The notes under the pieces are model-generated. The model saw nothing but the letters and a program-made list of their open reading frames with translations, made no database searches and was not told the origin of the DNA. Below are positions 17,466 through 26,721 of a DNA stretch of 56,940 bases, one piece after another. Where the stretch lies: assembly GCA_039196715.1 (NCBI GenBank), contig JBCCUP010000028.1:1-56940 (forward strand), written 5' to 3'. This DNA comes from Pseudomonadota bacterium. GTDB lineage: Bacteria > Pseudomonadota > Gammaproteobacteria > CALCKW01. Each line of letters begins with the position of its first letter. Positions within the stretch are counted from its first letter, which is position 1. The translations under genes and the position numbers were made by a program.

Positions 17466-19429
17466 GATGCGGGTTTGCGGGTGAGCAGCCAGACCAGCCA
17501 GGGTGCGCCGATCAGCGAGGCAAAAAGACCGAGTGGCAGTTGGTAGGGAAAACTGGCCTGTCGTGCCCCGAAATCCGCGACAGTCATCACCAGGGCGCCT
17601 ATCAGGATACTGGCAAGCAGGTGCGGGCCCGCAGCGGAAAACCCGCTGCGCCGTGCCAGGTGTGGTGCCATCAGGCCGACAAAGCTCAGGGGGCCGACAA
17701 TGACGGTTGCCGCGCCCGTCGCGAGGCTCGCCAATGCGATCAGCCCGCACCAAGCGGTGCGCAACGGCACCCCCAGGTTGCGAGCCACAGGCGTCGTCAA
17801 GGGCAGTATGGTCAGCCACCGGTGTGCGCACAACACGAGGCTGGCGATCAGCACCAGCGAGCCGACCAGTGTCACCGTCAGCGTCACCGTCAGTGCCGAT
17901 GTGGAGCCGCTAAGCCAGGATAAAATGGCAAAGGATTGTGTGGTACCAAGCGTCATGAGCAGCGAGAGGACGGCAGCAGCGAGCGATGAGATGGCAATGC
18001 CCGCCAGCAGCACGCGCTCCGGCGACGGGTTGTGCCCGACCACGAAACCCAGGATGGCGAGCGTTGCCAGCGTGCCGCCGACCGTTGCCCCGAAGAGCAG
18101 CAAACCGATGCTCGGCGCAGCGGCCGTGAACAACACCGTGGCGTAGCCAACCGCCGCACCACCGGACACACCGATCACCTCGGGCGATGCGAGCGGGTTC
18201 GCCGTCAACCGCTGCAACACCGTCCCGGCAAGCGCCAGGAGTCCGCCTGCCGCGGCCGCGCCTGCGAGGCGCACAAAGCGGGTCTCGAGAAACAGTTCGG
18301 CTTGTGCCGGCTGTGGCAGAGACCAGCCATCAGGCCCTTGTGCCAGAACGAGGGCCAGGCAAAACACCGCAGACAGAAACAGGCACAACACCGCCAGCGC
18401 GCGAGCGGGTTGAGCGAGGCGCCGGGGCGTGTGTTTGTGGGTTGGCAAAGGCACGGACCGCACGCGCCTCAGCATGAGGAGAATGAGCGGGCCGCCGAGG
18501 ATCGCCGTGACGGCGCCGGTCGGGAACATCTCGTTCGATACGCTCATTGCACGCAGCACCAGCCCATCACAGAGCGCCAGCATCAAGCCACCTGTGAACG
18601 CGGCACCCAGGATGCGTTGTCTTGCGGTACGGGCACCCAGGGCGCGTGCCAGTGCCGGCGCCGCCAAACCGACAAACGCCACCAGGCCCACGGCTGCCGC
18701 AACACCTGCGGCGAGTGCGGTGGCGATCAAGATGAGAAGGCCTCGGTACACGGCGACGTTGACGCCCAGCGACTTGGCACTGCCGGAACCGAGCCCGAGC
18801 ACTTGCACGACGTCCACGAGCGGTGCCACCAGCACGAGACCGAGCAGCAAGGTGACACCGAGCCACAGGGCGGGCTGCCAGCCGGTTTGCACCAGTGAGC
18901 CACCGTTCCAGATCATCAGGCTGAACAAGTAGTGACCCTGTGACAGCGTGATGGCGGCGGCGAGCGCACTCGCCATCAGGCTGACCAGCATACCCACGAT
19001 GACCAGGGTCGTTGGATCGTATTCCCGCGCAGACGCGATCAGCATGACGATCACGGCAGTGCCGAGGCCGCCGGCCATTGCCACTGGCCAGTGGCCCCAG
19101 GCCAACCACCCTGGAGCCAGCACGACAGCGGCCGTCAAGGCCAGTTGCGCACCGGCGGAAATCCCGAGCGTTGAAGGGTCGGCCAGGGGGTTTCTGAGAA
19201 CGGCTTGCAGTATTGCACCGGAGAGCCCGAGCAGGGCGCCGCACAGGAGGGCGACAGCGGCACGCGGCACATGGCCGTGATACAGCAGGATCCCGTCGAT
19301 CGACAGCCGAGCGGCATCGAGCGAGAACACAGGCAGCCCGGCGCGCGTGTACGGCAGGGCGTTCCACCACCACAGCACGCTGACGACGACAGCTCCGAAT
19401 GCAACTGCTGTTCCCAGTGGACGGGTCAT
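17462..19429 (-). CDS. fhuB: Fused FecCD-type iron-siderophore permease (FhuB-like)
   Basis: A 655-residue membrane protein made of two tandem FecCD permease domains, the arrangement of FhuB. Each half carries the characteristic block: LRNPLADPSTLGISAGAQLAL near residue 80 and TANPLASPEVIGVSGGAAVGY near 415; the ATPase-coupling loops (VGLVAFVGLAAPALAR, VGPLSFVGLMAPHLARR) are also duplicated. ATG 19429 overlaps the SBP stop by four bases, and its own stop overlaps the ATPase start. FhuB itself transports hydroxamate siderophores, but the substrate here is only inferred from this architecture. Confidence 0.92.
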   Translation of the reverse strand: MTRPLGTAVAFGAVVVSVLWWWNALPYTRAGLPVFSLDAARLSIDGILLYHGHVPRAAVALLCGALLGLSGAILQAVLRNPLADPSTLGISAGAQLALTAAVVLAPGWLAWGHWPVAMAGGLGTAVIVMLIASAREYDPTTLVIVGMLVSLMASALAAAITLSQGHYLFSLMIWNGGSLVQTGWQPALWLGVTLLLGLVLVAPLVDVVQVLGLGSGSAKSLGVNVAVYRGLLILIATALAAGVAAAVGLVAFVGLAAPALARALGARTARQRILGAAFTGGLMLALCDGLVLRAMSVSNEMFPTGAVTAILGGPLILLMLRRVRSVPLPTHKHTPRRLAQPARALAVLCLFLSAVFCLALVLAQGPDGWSLPQPAQAELFLETRFVRLAGAAAAGGLLALAGTVLQRLTANPLASPEVIGVSGGAAVGYATVLFTAAAPSIGLLLFGATVGGTLATLAILGFVVGHNPSPERVLLAGIAISSLAAAVLSLLMTLGTTQSFAILSWLSGSTSALTVTLTVTLVGSLVLIASLVLCAHRWLTILPLTTPVARNLGVPLRTAWCGLIALASLATGAATVIVGPLSFVGLMAPHLARRSGFSAAGPHLLASILIGALVMTVADFGARQASFPYQLPLGLFASLIGAPWLVWLLTRKPAS

Positions 19430-20328
19430 GGTGCGGTCAGGGCCCTGTGCAGCAGTGCGGCAAAGCGCAGACCGGCTGGCACTCCGCCAAATGGGTTGAT
19501 GTTGTCGAGAAAATGCACACGCGACTCGGCAACGGGCGTGAGACGTCGCCAGAGTGTCGAGTGTGCAAGGCTGTCTCGGACCAGTGCCGGCACCTCGGAC
19601 ACCACGAGAATACGCGCGTCCGCCGTGGTGGCCAGCTGCTCGATCGGGACGGGTGCCGCGAAGGAGAAGCGGCTCCGCGCCTCCCAGGCGTTTTGCAAGC
19701 CAAGCGCCATGAGGACACTGCCGAACAAGCTGTCGTCTCCCAGCATTCGGACATGCCGAGCGTCTCCAATTTGCACGATGTAGCACGGCCGGTCGCGGTA
19801 GGGTCGGAGCGCCCTGGCGCGCATTGCGATCGTTTTCTTCGTCTGGGCCTCCACAGCCAAGGCGTGCTCAACCACACCCAGGCGTTGACCGACCACCCTC
19901 AGCGCAGCGAGTGCTTTCGGCCACGGCGGCTCCCCAGGCGTGTAGACCGTGTGCGTGACAAGCTTGGCGACAGACGCCAGGCGGTGCTCGATGAACGCGT
20001 ACCACGGCGACGTCAGGATGACGTCCGGTGCGGTCGTGATCAGCAGCTCCAGGTTGGGCGACCCGCGCAAGCCGAGGTCAACGACCGTGGCAGGCACGGC
20101 GGGTGTCACAGCGTCGACGCGAAAACGGACAAGCTCGGTTGCCGCCACCGGGGTGATACCGAGCGCCAGTGCGGTTTCGAGCATCGCCCAGTCGATCGCG
20201 GCAACCCGCATGGGCTCCGCGCGTGCGGCGAGTGGTAGCAGAGCCAGCGCGGCTGTGAGACACGCACGGCGGCGCAGCCCGAAGGGTGTGTCAACACCGG
20301 AGCGGGCAGCGTCATGTGATCGCGGCAT
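19426..20328 (-). CDS. Iron-siderophore ABC transporter substrate-binding protein (FhuD-like)
   Basis: A 300-residue periplasmic binding protein of the FhuD/FecB class III type. It begins with a twin-arginine-like signal (LRRRACLTAALALLPLAARA, cleavage near residue 37) and contains the usual helical-backbone fold motifs (VAAIDWAMLETALALGITPVA; LELLITTAPDVILTSPWY; FLDNINPFGGVPAGLRF). It overlaps the downstream permease by four bases and the upstream FMN-fold gene by 17 bases, so all are cotranscribed. The residues contacting the siderophore cannot be assigned. Confidence 0.9.
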   Translation of the reverse strand: MPRSHDAARSGVDTPFGLRRRACLTAALALLPLAARAEPMRVAAIDWAMLETALALGITPVAATELVRFRVDAVTPAVPATVVDLGLRGSPNLELLITTAPDVILTSPWYAFIEHRLASVAKLVTHTVYTPGEPPWPKALAALRVVGQRLGVVEHALAVEAQTKKTIAMRARALRPYRDRPCYIVQIGDARHVRMLGDDSLFGSVLMALGLQNAWEARSRFSFAAPVPIEQLATTADARILVVSEVPALVRDSLAHSTLWRRLTPVAESRVHFLDNINPFGGVPAGLRFAALLHRALTAP

Positions 20329-20878
20329 GATCCCTGACGATTCTCGACAATGACGCTATCGGCCGCTCGCGTGGCCAGGTCTCGGGCTGCCACACCGATG
20401 CGTGCTGTAGCGCAGCGCCGCAATGCAGCATCACCTCACGTGTGCGCACGCGGAGCACGGATTTCGGAACGCTATCCCAGAGGTCCGGATACGGGTCGGT
20501 GTCGAACTCCAGGACAACCTCTGCGGGCCCGTTGACTCGCAAGGTCTCCTTGACGCCCGGGATGAAAAAGACCAACGCGACCTGCGGTTCGGCGGCGATG
20601 TTGATCAAGCCATCGATCCGGTTGTTACCGGCGTAGTCGGGCATCAGCAAGGTCTGATCGTTTTCGACCTTGATGAAGCCGGGGTCGCCGCCTTTGGGCG
20701 AGACATCGAGCGTATGGCCATTCGACGTTGCCAGCATGACAAGCGGTGAGTGGTCGATGAATGTGCGGCAATGCACATCCAGCCGGTCGATCACCTTTGC
20801 TGCAGCGAGCGGCATCGGATCGCCGTAGCGGCGTCTCAGCGTGGCTGCAAGACCCTCTTCGGGTTGCTGCTTCTCCAC
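20312..20878 (-). CDS. Pyridoxamine 5'-phosphate oxidase-fold FMN-binding protein
   Basis: A 188-residue protein of the pyridoxamine-phosphate-oxidase-like split-barrel superfamily, nearest to the MSMEG_1061-type group (FIDHSPLVMLATSNG, DVSPKGGDPGFI, LLMPDYAGNNRIDGLINI, VALVFFIPGVKETLRVNGPAEV). These usually bind FMN or F420. It lies within the iron operon between the TonB receptor and the SBP and overlaps the latter, which hints at a role in reducing the ferric siderophore or releasing iron in the cytoplasm. That role is inference; the fold call is firm. Confidence 0.88.
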   Translation of the reverse strand: MEKQQPEEGLAATLRRRYGDPMPLAAAKVIDRLDVHCRTFIDHSPLVMLATSNGHTLDVSPKGGDPGFIKVENDQTLLMPDYAGNNRIDGLINIAAEPQVALVFFIPGVKETLRVNGPAEVVLEFDTDPYPDLWDSVPKSVLRVRTREVMLHCGAALQHASVWQPETWPRERPIASLSRIVRDHAAIT

Positions 20879-21007
20879 AGCAGTTTCCTCATCTCTCCGA
20901 CCTGATGAAGCATACCGTGAACGCCGGGTTCCCCTCGGGCCTGCGTGTCACGTGGCACGGACCGCCCAACAGGGCGATCCGATTGGACCCCGCGCATGAA
21001 ACTGCGC

Positions 21008-23191
21008 TCAAAAGTCACTGGTCAGGGACACGCTGATGCTGCGCGGTTCGCCTTGCACAAGGTAGTTTGCGCCCGGGAAGCCACCGACAGATGCCCAGTA
21101 GGCCTCATCCGTCACGTTTTCTACTCGGGCACGCAGTGTTGCAGGGCGTCCACCCAGTCGCGTTTGGTACTTCAGGCCGAGGTCAAGTCGCGTCCAGCTG
21201 TCAGCCGAGAGCGTGTTGGCAGCGTCAAGGTACTGTGAGCCGGTGTGAATGACACGACCGTCCACGGTGAGACCGCTGACTGAAGCGACGTCATACACAA
21301 CGCCGAAATTCGCCATGGTTTCAGGGACTCCGACCGCGTCTTGCCCCTGGTTGATCCCACCCTGAGTTTGATCAAGCGTAGCACTCAGCAAGGTCACACC
21401 GCCGAGTAGACGCAGACCGGCTGTCGGCTCACCGTGCATGGTGATTTCGATGCCCTCGTTCACTTGCTCGCCGGCGTCGGTGAAGGTGTCATTGACCACG
21501 ATTGCGCTACGCTGGCTGATCGAGAACAGGCTGACACCGAAGCCGAAGCGTTCGTCACCGTATTTCGCTCCCAGCTCGATCTGTTCACTCACCAGCGGAT
21601 CGAGGATTTCACCGGCGTTCGTGACAGGATTGCCGCCACTCGTTGCCGGCGCGACGGCACCACGCTGAAGCGCCTCCGCGGCGTTTGCAAAAAGTGCCCA
21701 GCGCGCGTTGGGTTTGTAGACGATGCCGAGCGCCGGAGTGACCGCGTCGCTGTCTATGTCTCCTTCTTGCGCACCCGTGGTGGCGTTGAACGTCTTTTGC
21801 TCGATCGTTTGGGAGCGTGCGCCCAGTGTCAGCAACACACTGTCGTCCATGAAGGACAGCGTGTCCGATATCGCCACACTGCTGGTACGCGCGTCTTCTG
21901 TGGTCAATGGGTTGTTGAGGTCTCCGCCGACAAACGCGGTGGTTGCGGGCGGGGCCACCTGCACCGGGTTTTCTAGCGTGCCGCCAGAGAATCGGCTGAA
22001 ATCCGAAAACGCGAAGGCGTTGTCGAACTGAAAGCGCGTCGCCGAGACGTTTGCGACCAGTGTGTGTCCGACGCCGCCGGTGTCAAACTCGGCCCGAAGC
22101 CCGATATCCTGTGAGCTGATGTCGTCCTCGCGCACGTTCACGAATCGGAGCGCTTGCAAATTGCCATTCTCGTCGGCGTTGGGGTTGGCCAGGTCGTTTT
22201 CTTCTTTGCCGTCGCGTATGCCCAACGCGGCCCAGCCAACGACGTTGTCAGTGAACCGGTACTCGCCGCGTGTGGTGAAGAACAGTTGCTCTTCATTGGA
22301 GAAGGTGAAGTCCTGGGCGTAGTTGGTGTCCCCGTCAGGTGGGGTTGGCGCAGCGCCGGTGGGCGTCACCTGCGGCCTCGGCCGATCGATGCTGTTGTCC
22401 TGGTAGCCGATGTCTGCGGTAAAACGCAGCTGGTCGCCGTCGTAGTCGACACCGAAAGAGAGTGCGCTGAGATCACGTTCGCTGTCCTCGACTGCTGTAT
22501 CGCCACCGCGTACCACGGCGTTCGTGCGCAGGCCCCACTCGCCATCCGTGCCGAACCGTTGGCCGAAATCCGCTGCTCCAAAGAGGGTGCCTGCTGTCTC
22601 GTAGCCGAGCGTGAACTGACGGATACGCTCGTCGGGTGCCCGTTTGGGTACCAGATTGACCGAGCCACCCACACCACTGCTGCCCGGGGCCGCGCCGTTC
22701 ACGAAGGTGTTGACACCGCGCAGCACCTCGACGCGCTCAACCAGCGGTGCAGCCACGAATTGCCGTGGTACGACGCCATAGAGTCCATTGAAGGTCAGGT
22801 CGTCGGAGAAAACCGGGAAACCGCGGATCTGATAGACGTCCTGAAAGTTGCCAAAACCTTTTTGAACACGGACTGACGGGTCGCTCAACAACACGTCTCC
22901 CACACCGTCGGCCTGCAAGTCCTGCGCGAATGCCTCGGTGTAGGCTGAGCCGCTGAAGGGCAGGTCACGGTAGGGCAAATTGCCGAGCATGCCCGCCCGG
23001 CCGCCGTCGGCGACCTGGCCACCAGGTGCCGGACCAGCCAACTCGATTTGCGAGCCGATGATCACGAGCTGTTCGGTTTCAATCGCGTCGATCTGCTCGT
23101 CGCTATCCTGGGCTACTGCGGTGAAGGCGGGCGCTGTCAGTACGCAAAACAGCGCCGCTGACCCGCAGATTCCATGGGGTTTGTGGAGCAT
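21008..23191 (-). CDS. TonB-dependent siderophore receptor
   Basis: A 727-residue outer-membrane receptor, first gene of the iron operon. The signal peptide ends at AVAQ (about residue 29). A TonB-box-like segment (EQLVIIGSQ) precedes the plug domain (RDLPFSGSAYT, VQKGFGNFQDVYQIRGF, VERVEVLRGVNTFVNG, GSVNLVPKRA), and a 22-strand barrel follows, ending in a C-terminal Phe (SVSLTSDF) as needed for BAM insertion. ATG 23191 gives the signal peptide directly. A Fur-like palindrome lies 49 bases upstream. The ligand is likely a ferric siderophore, fitting the downstream FhuB-type system. Confidence 0.93.
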   Translation of the reverse strand: MLHKPHGICGSAALFCVLTAPAFTAVAQDSDEQIDAIETEQLVIIGSQIELAGPAPGGQVADGGRAGMLGNLPYRDLPFSGSAYTEAFAQDLQADGVGDVLLSDPSVRVQKGFGNFQDVYQIRGFPVFSDDLTFNGLYGVVPRQFVAAPLVERVEVLRGVNTFVNGAAPGSSGVGGSVNLVPKRAPDERIRQFTLGYETAGTLFGAADFGQRFGTDGEWGLRTNAVVRGGDTAVEDSERDLSALSFGVDYDGDQLRFTADIGYQDNSIDRPRPQVTPTGAAPTPPDGDTNYAQDFTFSNEEQLFFTTRGEYRFTDNVVGWAALGIRDGKEENDLANPNADENGNLQALRFVNVREDDISSQDIGLRAEFDTGGVGHTLVANVSATRFQFDNAFAFSDFSRFSGGTLENPVQVAPPATTAFVGGDLNNPLTTEDARTSSVAISDTLSFMDDSVLLTLGARSQTIEQKTFNATTGAQEGDIDSDAVTPALGIVYKPNARWALFANAAEALQRGAVAPATSGGNPVTNAGEILDPLVSEQIELGAKYGDERFGFGVSLFSISQRSAIVVNDTFTDAGEQVNEGIEITMHGEPTAGLRLLGGVTLLSATLDQTQGGINQGQDAVGVPETMANFGVVYDVASVSGLTVDGRVIHTGSQYLDAANTLSADSWTRLDLGLKYQTRLGGRPATLRARVENVTDEAYWASVGGFPGANYLVQGEPRSISVSLTSDF

Positions 23192-23239
23192 GTGTGTCAC
23201 CTGTCCTAACGGGGTAATGCTGTGGCTCAGCACTGGGTG

Positions 23240-23264
23240 GCAAATGATAACGCTTCTTATTTGC
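23240..23264. promoter_or_regulatory. Putative Fur box before the iron-uptake operon
   Basis: GCAAATGATAA-CGC-TTCTTATTTGC is a near-perfect inverted repeat (9 of 11 arm bases match) resembling the Fur consensus GATAATGATAATCATTATC. It sits 49-73 bases upstream of the TonB receptor start in an AT-rich patch that is unusual for this genome, where the promoter should be. Iron repression of the whole receptor-to-ATPase operon is the expected effect. Confidence 0.72.
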
Positions 23265-23430
23265 ATTTGTACACCGCGTCGAGCGTGTACCCGTTTCAGG
23301 CAGACACGAGGTCGAGGAGGGACGTTGGCGTCCTGTGTCATACCAGTGGTGGGACGGCTACCCCGCGTCGCGTGCTCAACGACCTGGTTGGAGCCTGAAC
23401 ATCGACCAGTGGAGGCAGGTCGCCGTGTGA

Positions 23431-24039
23431 CTAGAGGCGATCCTCACCGCCGTCGTCCAACTCGGCCGGTTGTTGCCAGTAGCTGTACTGTGGCGTGAAC
23501 GTGTCTGTGCCCACGCCCGCGAGCGCGAGCAGGTGCCAGGCCGGGCAGTAGAGGTCGCCCGGGCCGAACACGGTGCTGTTCTTGCGCAACACGGTGTCGC
23601 CCTCGCGCTCGTACACCACACAGCCTGGCACGTTGTCGCGCCCGGGCAGCACGGATTGGTCGCGGATGTAATCGCCACCGCCGTGCGAGGCCAGGCGGAA
23701 GCGCCAACCGCGCGCGTTGGCAAAGCGGCGCTGCACCTCGGGTGTGTCCTTCGACACAAGCGCGACCGACAGGGTGGCCTCGAGGTGCGGCAAAAACCCG
23801 TTAAAGCCGTCGGCCCAGAGCGTGCAGTAGCGGCAGCCCTGACCCATGTTGTGGACCACCAGCAGTTGGCGCTTGTCCGAGAAGAGGTCCAGCAGTGACA
23901 CGCTGCCGCTCTGGGTGTCGAAGGTGTAGTTCGGGACCGCAATCGGGGCGGCCGCTGTGCGCAGTGCCGTGAGCTTTCGGGTGAGCTCAAAGATTTCGGT
24001 CTCCACCGCCTGGATGGCCTGTTGTGTGTTGTCGCTCAT
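23431..24039 (-). CDS. DUF899 family thioredoxin-like protein
   Basis: A 202-residue protein of the DUF899 family (thioredoxin-like fold). The diagnostic block GQGCRYCTLWADGFNGFLPHLE is near residues 82-103 and includes a CxxC pair; a C-terminal GDLYCPAWHLLAL and DTFTPQYSYW also match the family. ATG 24039 (MSDNTQ) is chosen because the upstream extension is Pro/Thr-rich and unlike the family. The function of DUF899 proteins is not established. It stands alone between the iron operon and a LysR gene on the same strand. Confidence 0.87.
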   Translation of the reverse strand: MSDNTQQAIQAVETEIFELTRKLTALRTAAAPIAVPNYTFDTQSGSVSLLDLFSDKRQLLVVHNMGQGCRYCTLWADGFNGFLPHLEATLSVALVSKDTPEVQRRFANARGWRFRLASHGGGDYIRDQSVLPGRDNVPGCVVYEREGDTVLRKNSTVFGPGDLYCPAWHLLALAGVGTDTFTPQYSYWQQPAELDDGGEDRL

Positions 24040-24162
24040 CGGGTTCCCCTTGCGTGGTGTGGCTGGGTGCGTTGCCACGGTAGAACACACCGGTGGTGGG
24101 AGCGAATCGACGGCGTGTGCACGCTCACATGGACGGTGTGGCTGAACAGCGTGGCTGCGTTA

Positions 24163-25077
24163 TCACAAGCCTGCTCCGACGGTGTCGGCGGCCTGTGACG
24201 CGAGGGCCGACTGCAAGTAGGCCGTGAACGCGCGGGCCGAGGGCTTGGTGCCCTTGCCGCCCGCGAGCAGGGCGTTCACCTCGATGTGACCGAGGTCCCA
24301 GTCGGGCAGCAGACGCACCAGCGTCCCGCTCGCCAGCTCCGCCTTGCAGCCCCACAGCGCGGTGCTGACGATGCCGAGGCCCGCTGTCGCGGCGGCGGTG
24401 GTGCCTTCGTTGACCGTGATCATCAGCCGGCTTTCGACCCGCACCGACTGCACCTTGCCGTCCTTCTCGAACTTCCAGCCCGTGCGGCTCGCGCTCGATG
24501 GGCCGAGGATGATCTGGTGGTCGACCAGGTCTGCCGGCGACGCGGGCGTGCCGTGGCGCTCGAGGTAGGCCGGGGACGCCGCCAGCAGTCGCGGGGTGGT
24601 GCCGAACGCGCGCGCGACCATGGTCGAGTCCTCGAGTGGCCCGAAGCGGACGGCGACATCGATGGCCTGGTTGATCAGGTCCTGCTTGGCGTCGGTGAGC
24701 ACGAGGTCGACTTTCAGTTTCGGGTGGCTCACGAGGAATTCGGGCAGCGCCGGGATGATTTCGCGCTGGGCAAAGCTCGTGGCCGCGCCGATGCGCAACC
24801 TGCCGCGCAGTTCGCCGGTGCCGCGGACAGCGTGGTTGGCTTCCTCGATGTCCGCGAGGATGGGTTCGACCCGGCTCAGGTACTCCTCACCCGCCTCGGT
24901 GGTCCGCACCGCGTGGGTGGTGCGTGTCAGGAGCGCGACCCCGAGCTCGGCTTCGAGTTTGGACACGATGCGCGACACCGAGGGTTGCGACAGGCCCGCC
25001 TCCTTGCCGGCGGCGGTGAAGCTGCCGGTGCGCGCCACCCGCGTGAAGAGCCGCAGTGCATTGATGTCTTCTGTCAT
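24163..25077 (-). CDS. LysR-family transcriptional regulator
   Basis: A 304-residue LysR regulator starting MTEDINALRLFTRVARTGSF. It has the N-terminal helix-turn-helix (AGKEAGLSQPSVSRIVSKLE, RTTHAVRTTEAGEEYL) and a type 2 periplasmic-binding-like effector domain from about residue 90 (LRIGAATSFAQREIIPALPEFL). It diverges from a small membrane protein at 25198; the 120-base gap should hold both promoters, including the AT-rich stretch at 25078-25100. That neighbour is the likely target. Effector unknown. Confidence 0.93.
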   Translation of the reverse strand: MTEDINALRLFTRVARTGSFTAAGKEAGLSQPSVSRIVSKLEAELGVALLTRTTHAVRTTEAGEEYLSRVEPILADIEEANHAVRGTGELRGRLRIGAATSFAQREIIPALPEFLVSHPKLKVDLVLTDAKQDLINQAIDVAVRFGPLEDSTMVARAFGTTPRLLAASPAYLERHGTPASPADLVDHQIILGPSSASRTGWKFEKDGKVQSVRVESRLMITVNEGTTAAATAGLGIVSTALWGCKAELASGTLVRLLPDWDLGHIEVNALLAGGKGTKPSARAFTAYLQSALASQAADTVGAGL

Positions 25078-25197
25078 TCGAAATTCGTATATCCAAAAAC
25101 CACGAGAGCACTCTACCGATTGCAAAGTGAATGAACAACACTGACCGTCAGACGCAACACACCGCGTCGACAACCCACACAACTCACAGGTGCTCTC

Positions 25198-25605
25198 ATG
25201 ACCACAGCAACCCACACACACGCCCCCGGCCGCTCAGCGCGGATCATGGCGTCCTACGCCGCCTTGCCCACCTGGGTGAAGCTCTGGATGAACGTCGTGC
25301 TCGGCCCGGTAAACCTCGCGACGCTCGCGTTCCTCGACGAACCGGGCGGTGCGCTCATCGCGGCCCTGGCCATCGGCGGCATGGCGCTCACGGTGGCCAT
25401 CGTCGTGGCGTCCGGCGGCTTCACCAAACTCGCGGCCGCCGGCCTCATCCTGCCCTGGACCCCACAGGTGCTGATGCTGGTATTCGCCTCGCCGGGCGGC
25501 AGCGCGCTCTACCAGACGTTCCTGACGGTGTTGCTGGTGATCAATCTGGTGTCGCTGGCGTTCGACGTCAACGACGTGCGCCAGTGGTTCCGCGCGCGGG
25601 CCTGA
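25198..25605 (+). CDS. Small membrane protein, four predicted TM segments
   Basis: A 135-residue hydrophobic protein with four likely membrane segments (about residues 25-47, 53-72, 76-98, 104-122). It starts at ATG 25198 behind AGGTGC and ends in a short basic tail (RQWFRARA). No family is recognised with confidence. Because it diverges from a LysR gene it is probably that regulator's target. Together with the peroxiredoxin downstream, a stress role is possible but unsupported. Confidence 0.75.
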   Translation: MTTATHTHAPGRSARIMASYAALPTWVKLWMNVVLGPVNLATLAFLDEPGGALIAALAIGGMALTVAIVVASGGFTKLAAAGLILPWTPQVLMLVFASPGGSALYQTFLTVLLVINLVSLAFDVNDVRQWFRARA

Positions 25606-25847
25606 GTCGGCGCTGAGCCCGGCGTCTCCGGTGTGAAGGCATCCACGGTTGGGGGTGCCTTTCCTTGAATCGAGCGGAGCCGGGGTTGCGATAAGCGAAA
25701 GTCCCATGCACACCGCGAATAACCGTTAGCCGCGCGGGCCGTCTACCGAACTGGTCCGCTCGGGCCGACCATGAAACCCAACGCCGATGCCGCTCGTTGA
25801 TGGGCTACCGGCGTGATGACCCCTTTACCCTGTACGAGGTTCACAGC

Positions 25848-26510
25848 ATGTCACTCCAAGAAAAACTCGATGCCTTCAAGGTCCAGTTCACGTCCCAGGT
25901 GCCCGCCGAGGCGGTCGAGGCTTTCGAGCGCTCCACCCGGGAACTCATTGAGAGCGGCCAGGCGGAACGCACACTCAAGGCCGGCGACGCCGCACCGTCG
26001 TTCGTCCTGCACGACCCCGACGGCAACCCGGTCGCACTCGAGACCCTGCTCGCCGAGGGCCCCGTCGTGGTGTCGTTCTACCGCGGCGCGTGGTGCCCCT
26101 ACTGCAACCTGGAGTTGCAGGCCCTGGAGGCGGTGGCCGACGACATCCGCGCCCGCGGTGCCCAGCTCGTCGCCATCTCTTTGCAAAACGCGGCGCAGAG
26201 CCGAAAGTCGCAACGCGAGAACGGGTTGAGCTTCCCGATTCTGTCGGACGTGGGCGGCAACGTCGCCGACGCCTTCGGCTTGCGCTGGCGTGTGCAGCCC
26301 TACGTACAGCCGGTGTTCCGCTCGTTCAAGGTGGACCTGCCGAGCATCCACGGCGACGGTCAGTGGAACCTGCCGATGCCCGGGCGCTACGTGATCGACA
26401 CCGACGGCACCGTCGCCTACGCGGAGGTGAACCCGGACTACACGCGCCGGCCCGAGCCGGCCGAGCTCTTTCCGGTGTTGGATGCGCTCGGCGCAAGCGC
26501 CGCAGCCTAG
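25848..26510 (+). CDS. Peroxiredoxin-like AhpC/TSA family protein
   Basis: A 220-residue thioredoxin-fold protein of the AhpC/TSA group that reduces peroxides or acts as a thiol oxidoreductase. The active site is YRGAWCPYCNLEL, with Cys83 and Cys86 in a CPYC-type motif. The N-terminal helix (SLQEKLDAFKVQF) is typical of the bacterial peroxiredoxin-like family often annotated as alkyl hydroperoxide reductase. The ATG at 25848 gives the family N-terminus; the upstream in-frame start at 25797 adds 17 atypical residues. Monocistronic by spacing. Confidence 0.9.
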   Translation: MSLQEKLDAFKVQFTSQVPAEAVEAFERSTRELIESGQAERTLKAGDAAPSFVLHDPDGNPVALETLLAEGPVVVSFYRGAWCPYCNLELQALEAVADDIRARGAQLVAISLQNAAQSRKSQRENGLSFPILSDVGGNVADAFGLRWRVQPYVQPVFRSFKVDLPSIHGDGQWNLPMPGRYVIDTDGTVAYAEVNPDYTRRPEPAELFPVLDALGASAAA

Positions 26511-26721
26511 ATGCCCTTGGCCCTGGACCGCGTGCCGGCCCGGCGCGCGGTTGAGGCGACGGTGCAATGCGGTCTGCGCGGTGTCACGACAGCATCCGCT
26601 CGATCACCACGTGATCGGCGCGTTGACCGAGCAACGCGCCTGTGACTGGCTGACCCTGAGCTGCGGCGTGCCACTGACCGACGTGACCCTCTGCAACTTG
26701 CCTGTACCTGTTATGACGCCA

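Noticed and set aside
16695-20328. Vitamin B12 (Btu) uptake as the function of the ABC system
   Set aside because: The fused double permease, Fur-like box and siderophore-type receptor favour ferric-siderophore uptake; no cobalamin riboswitch was seen.
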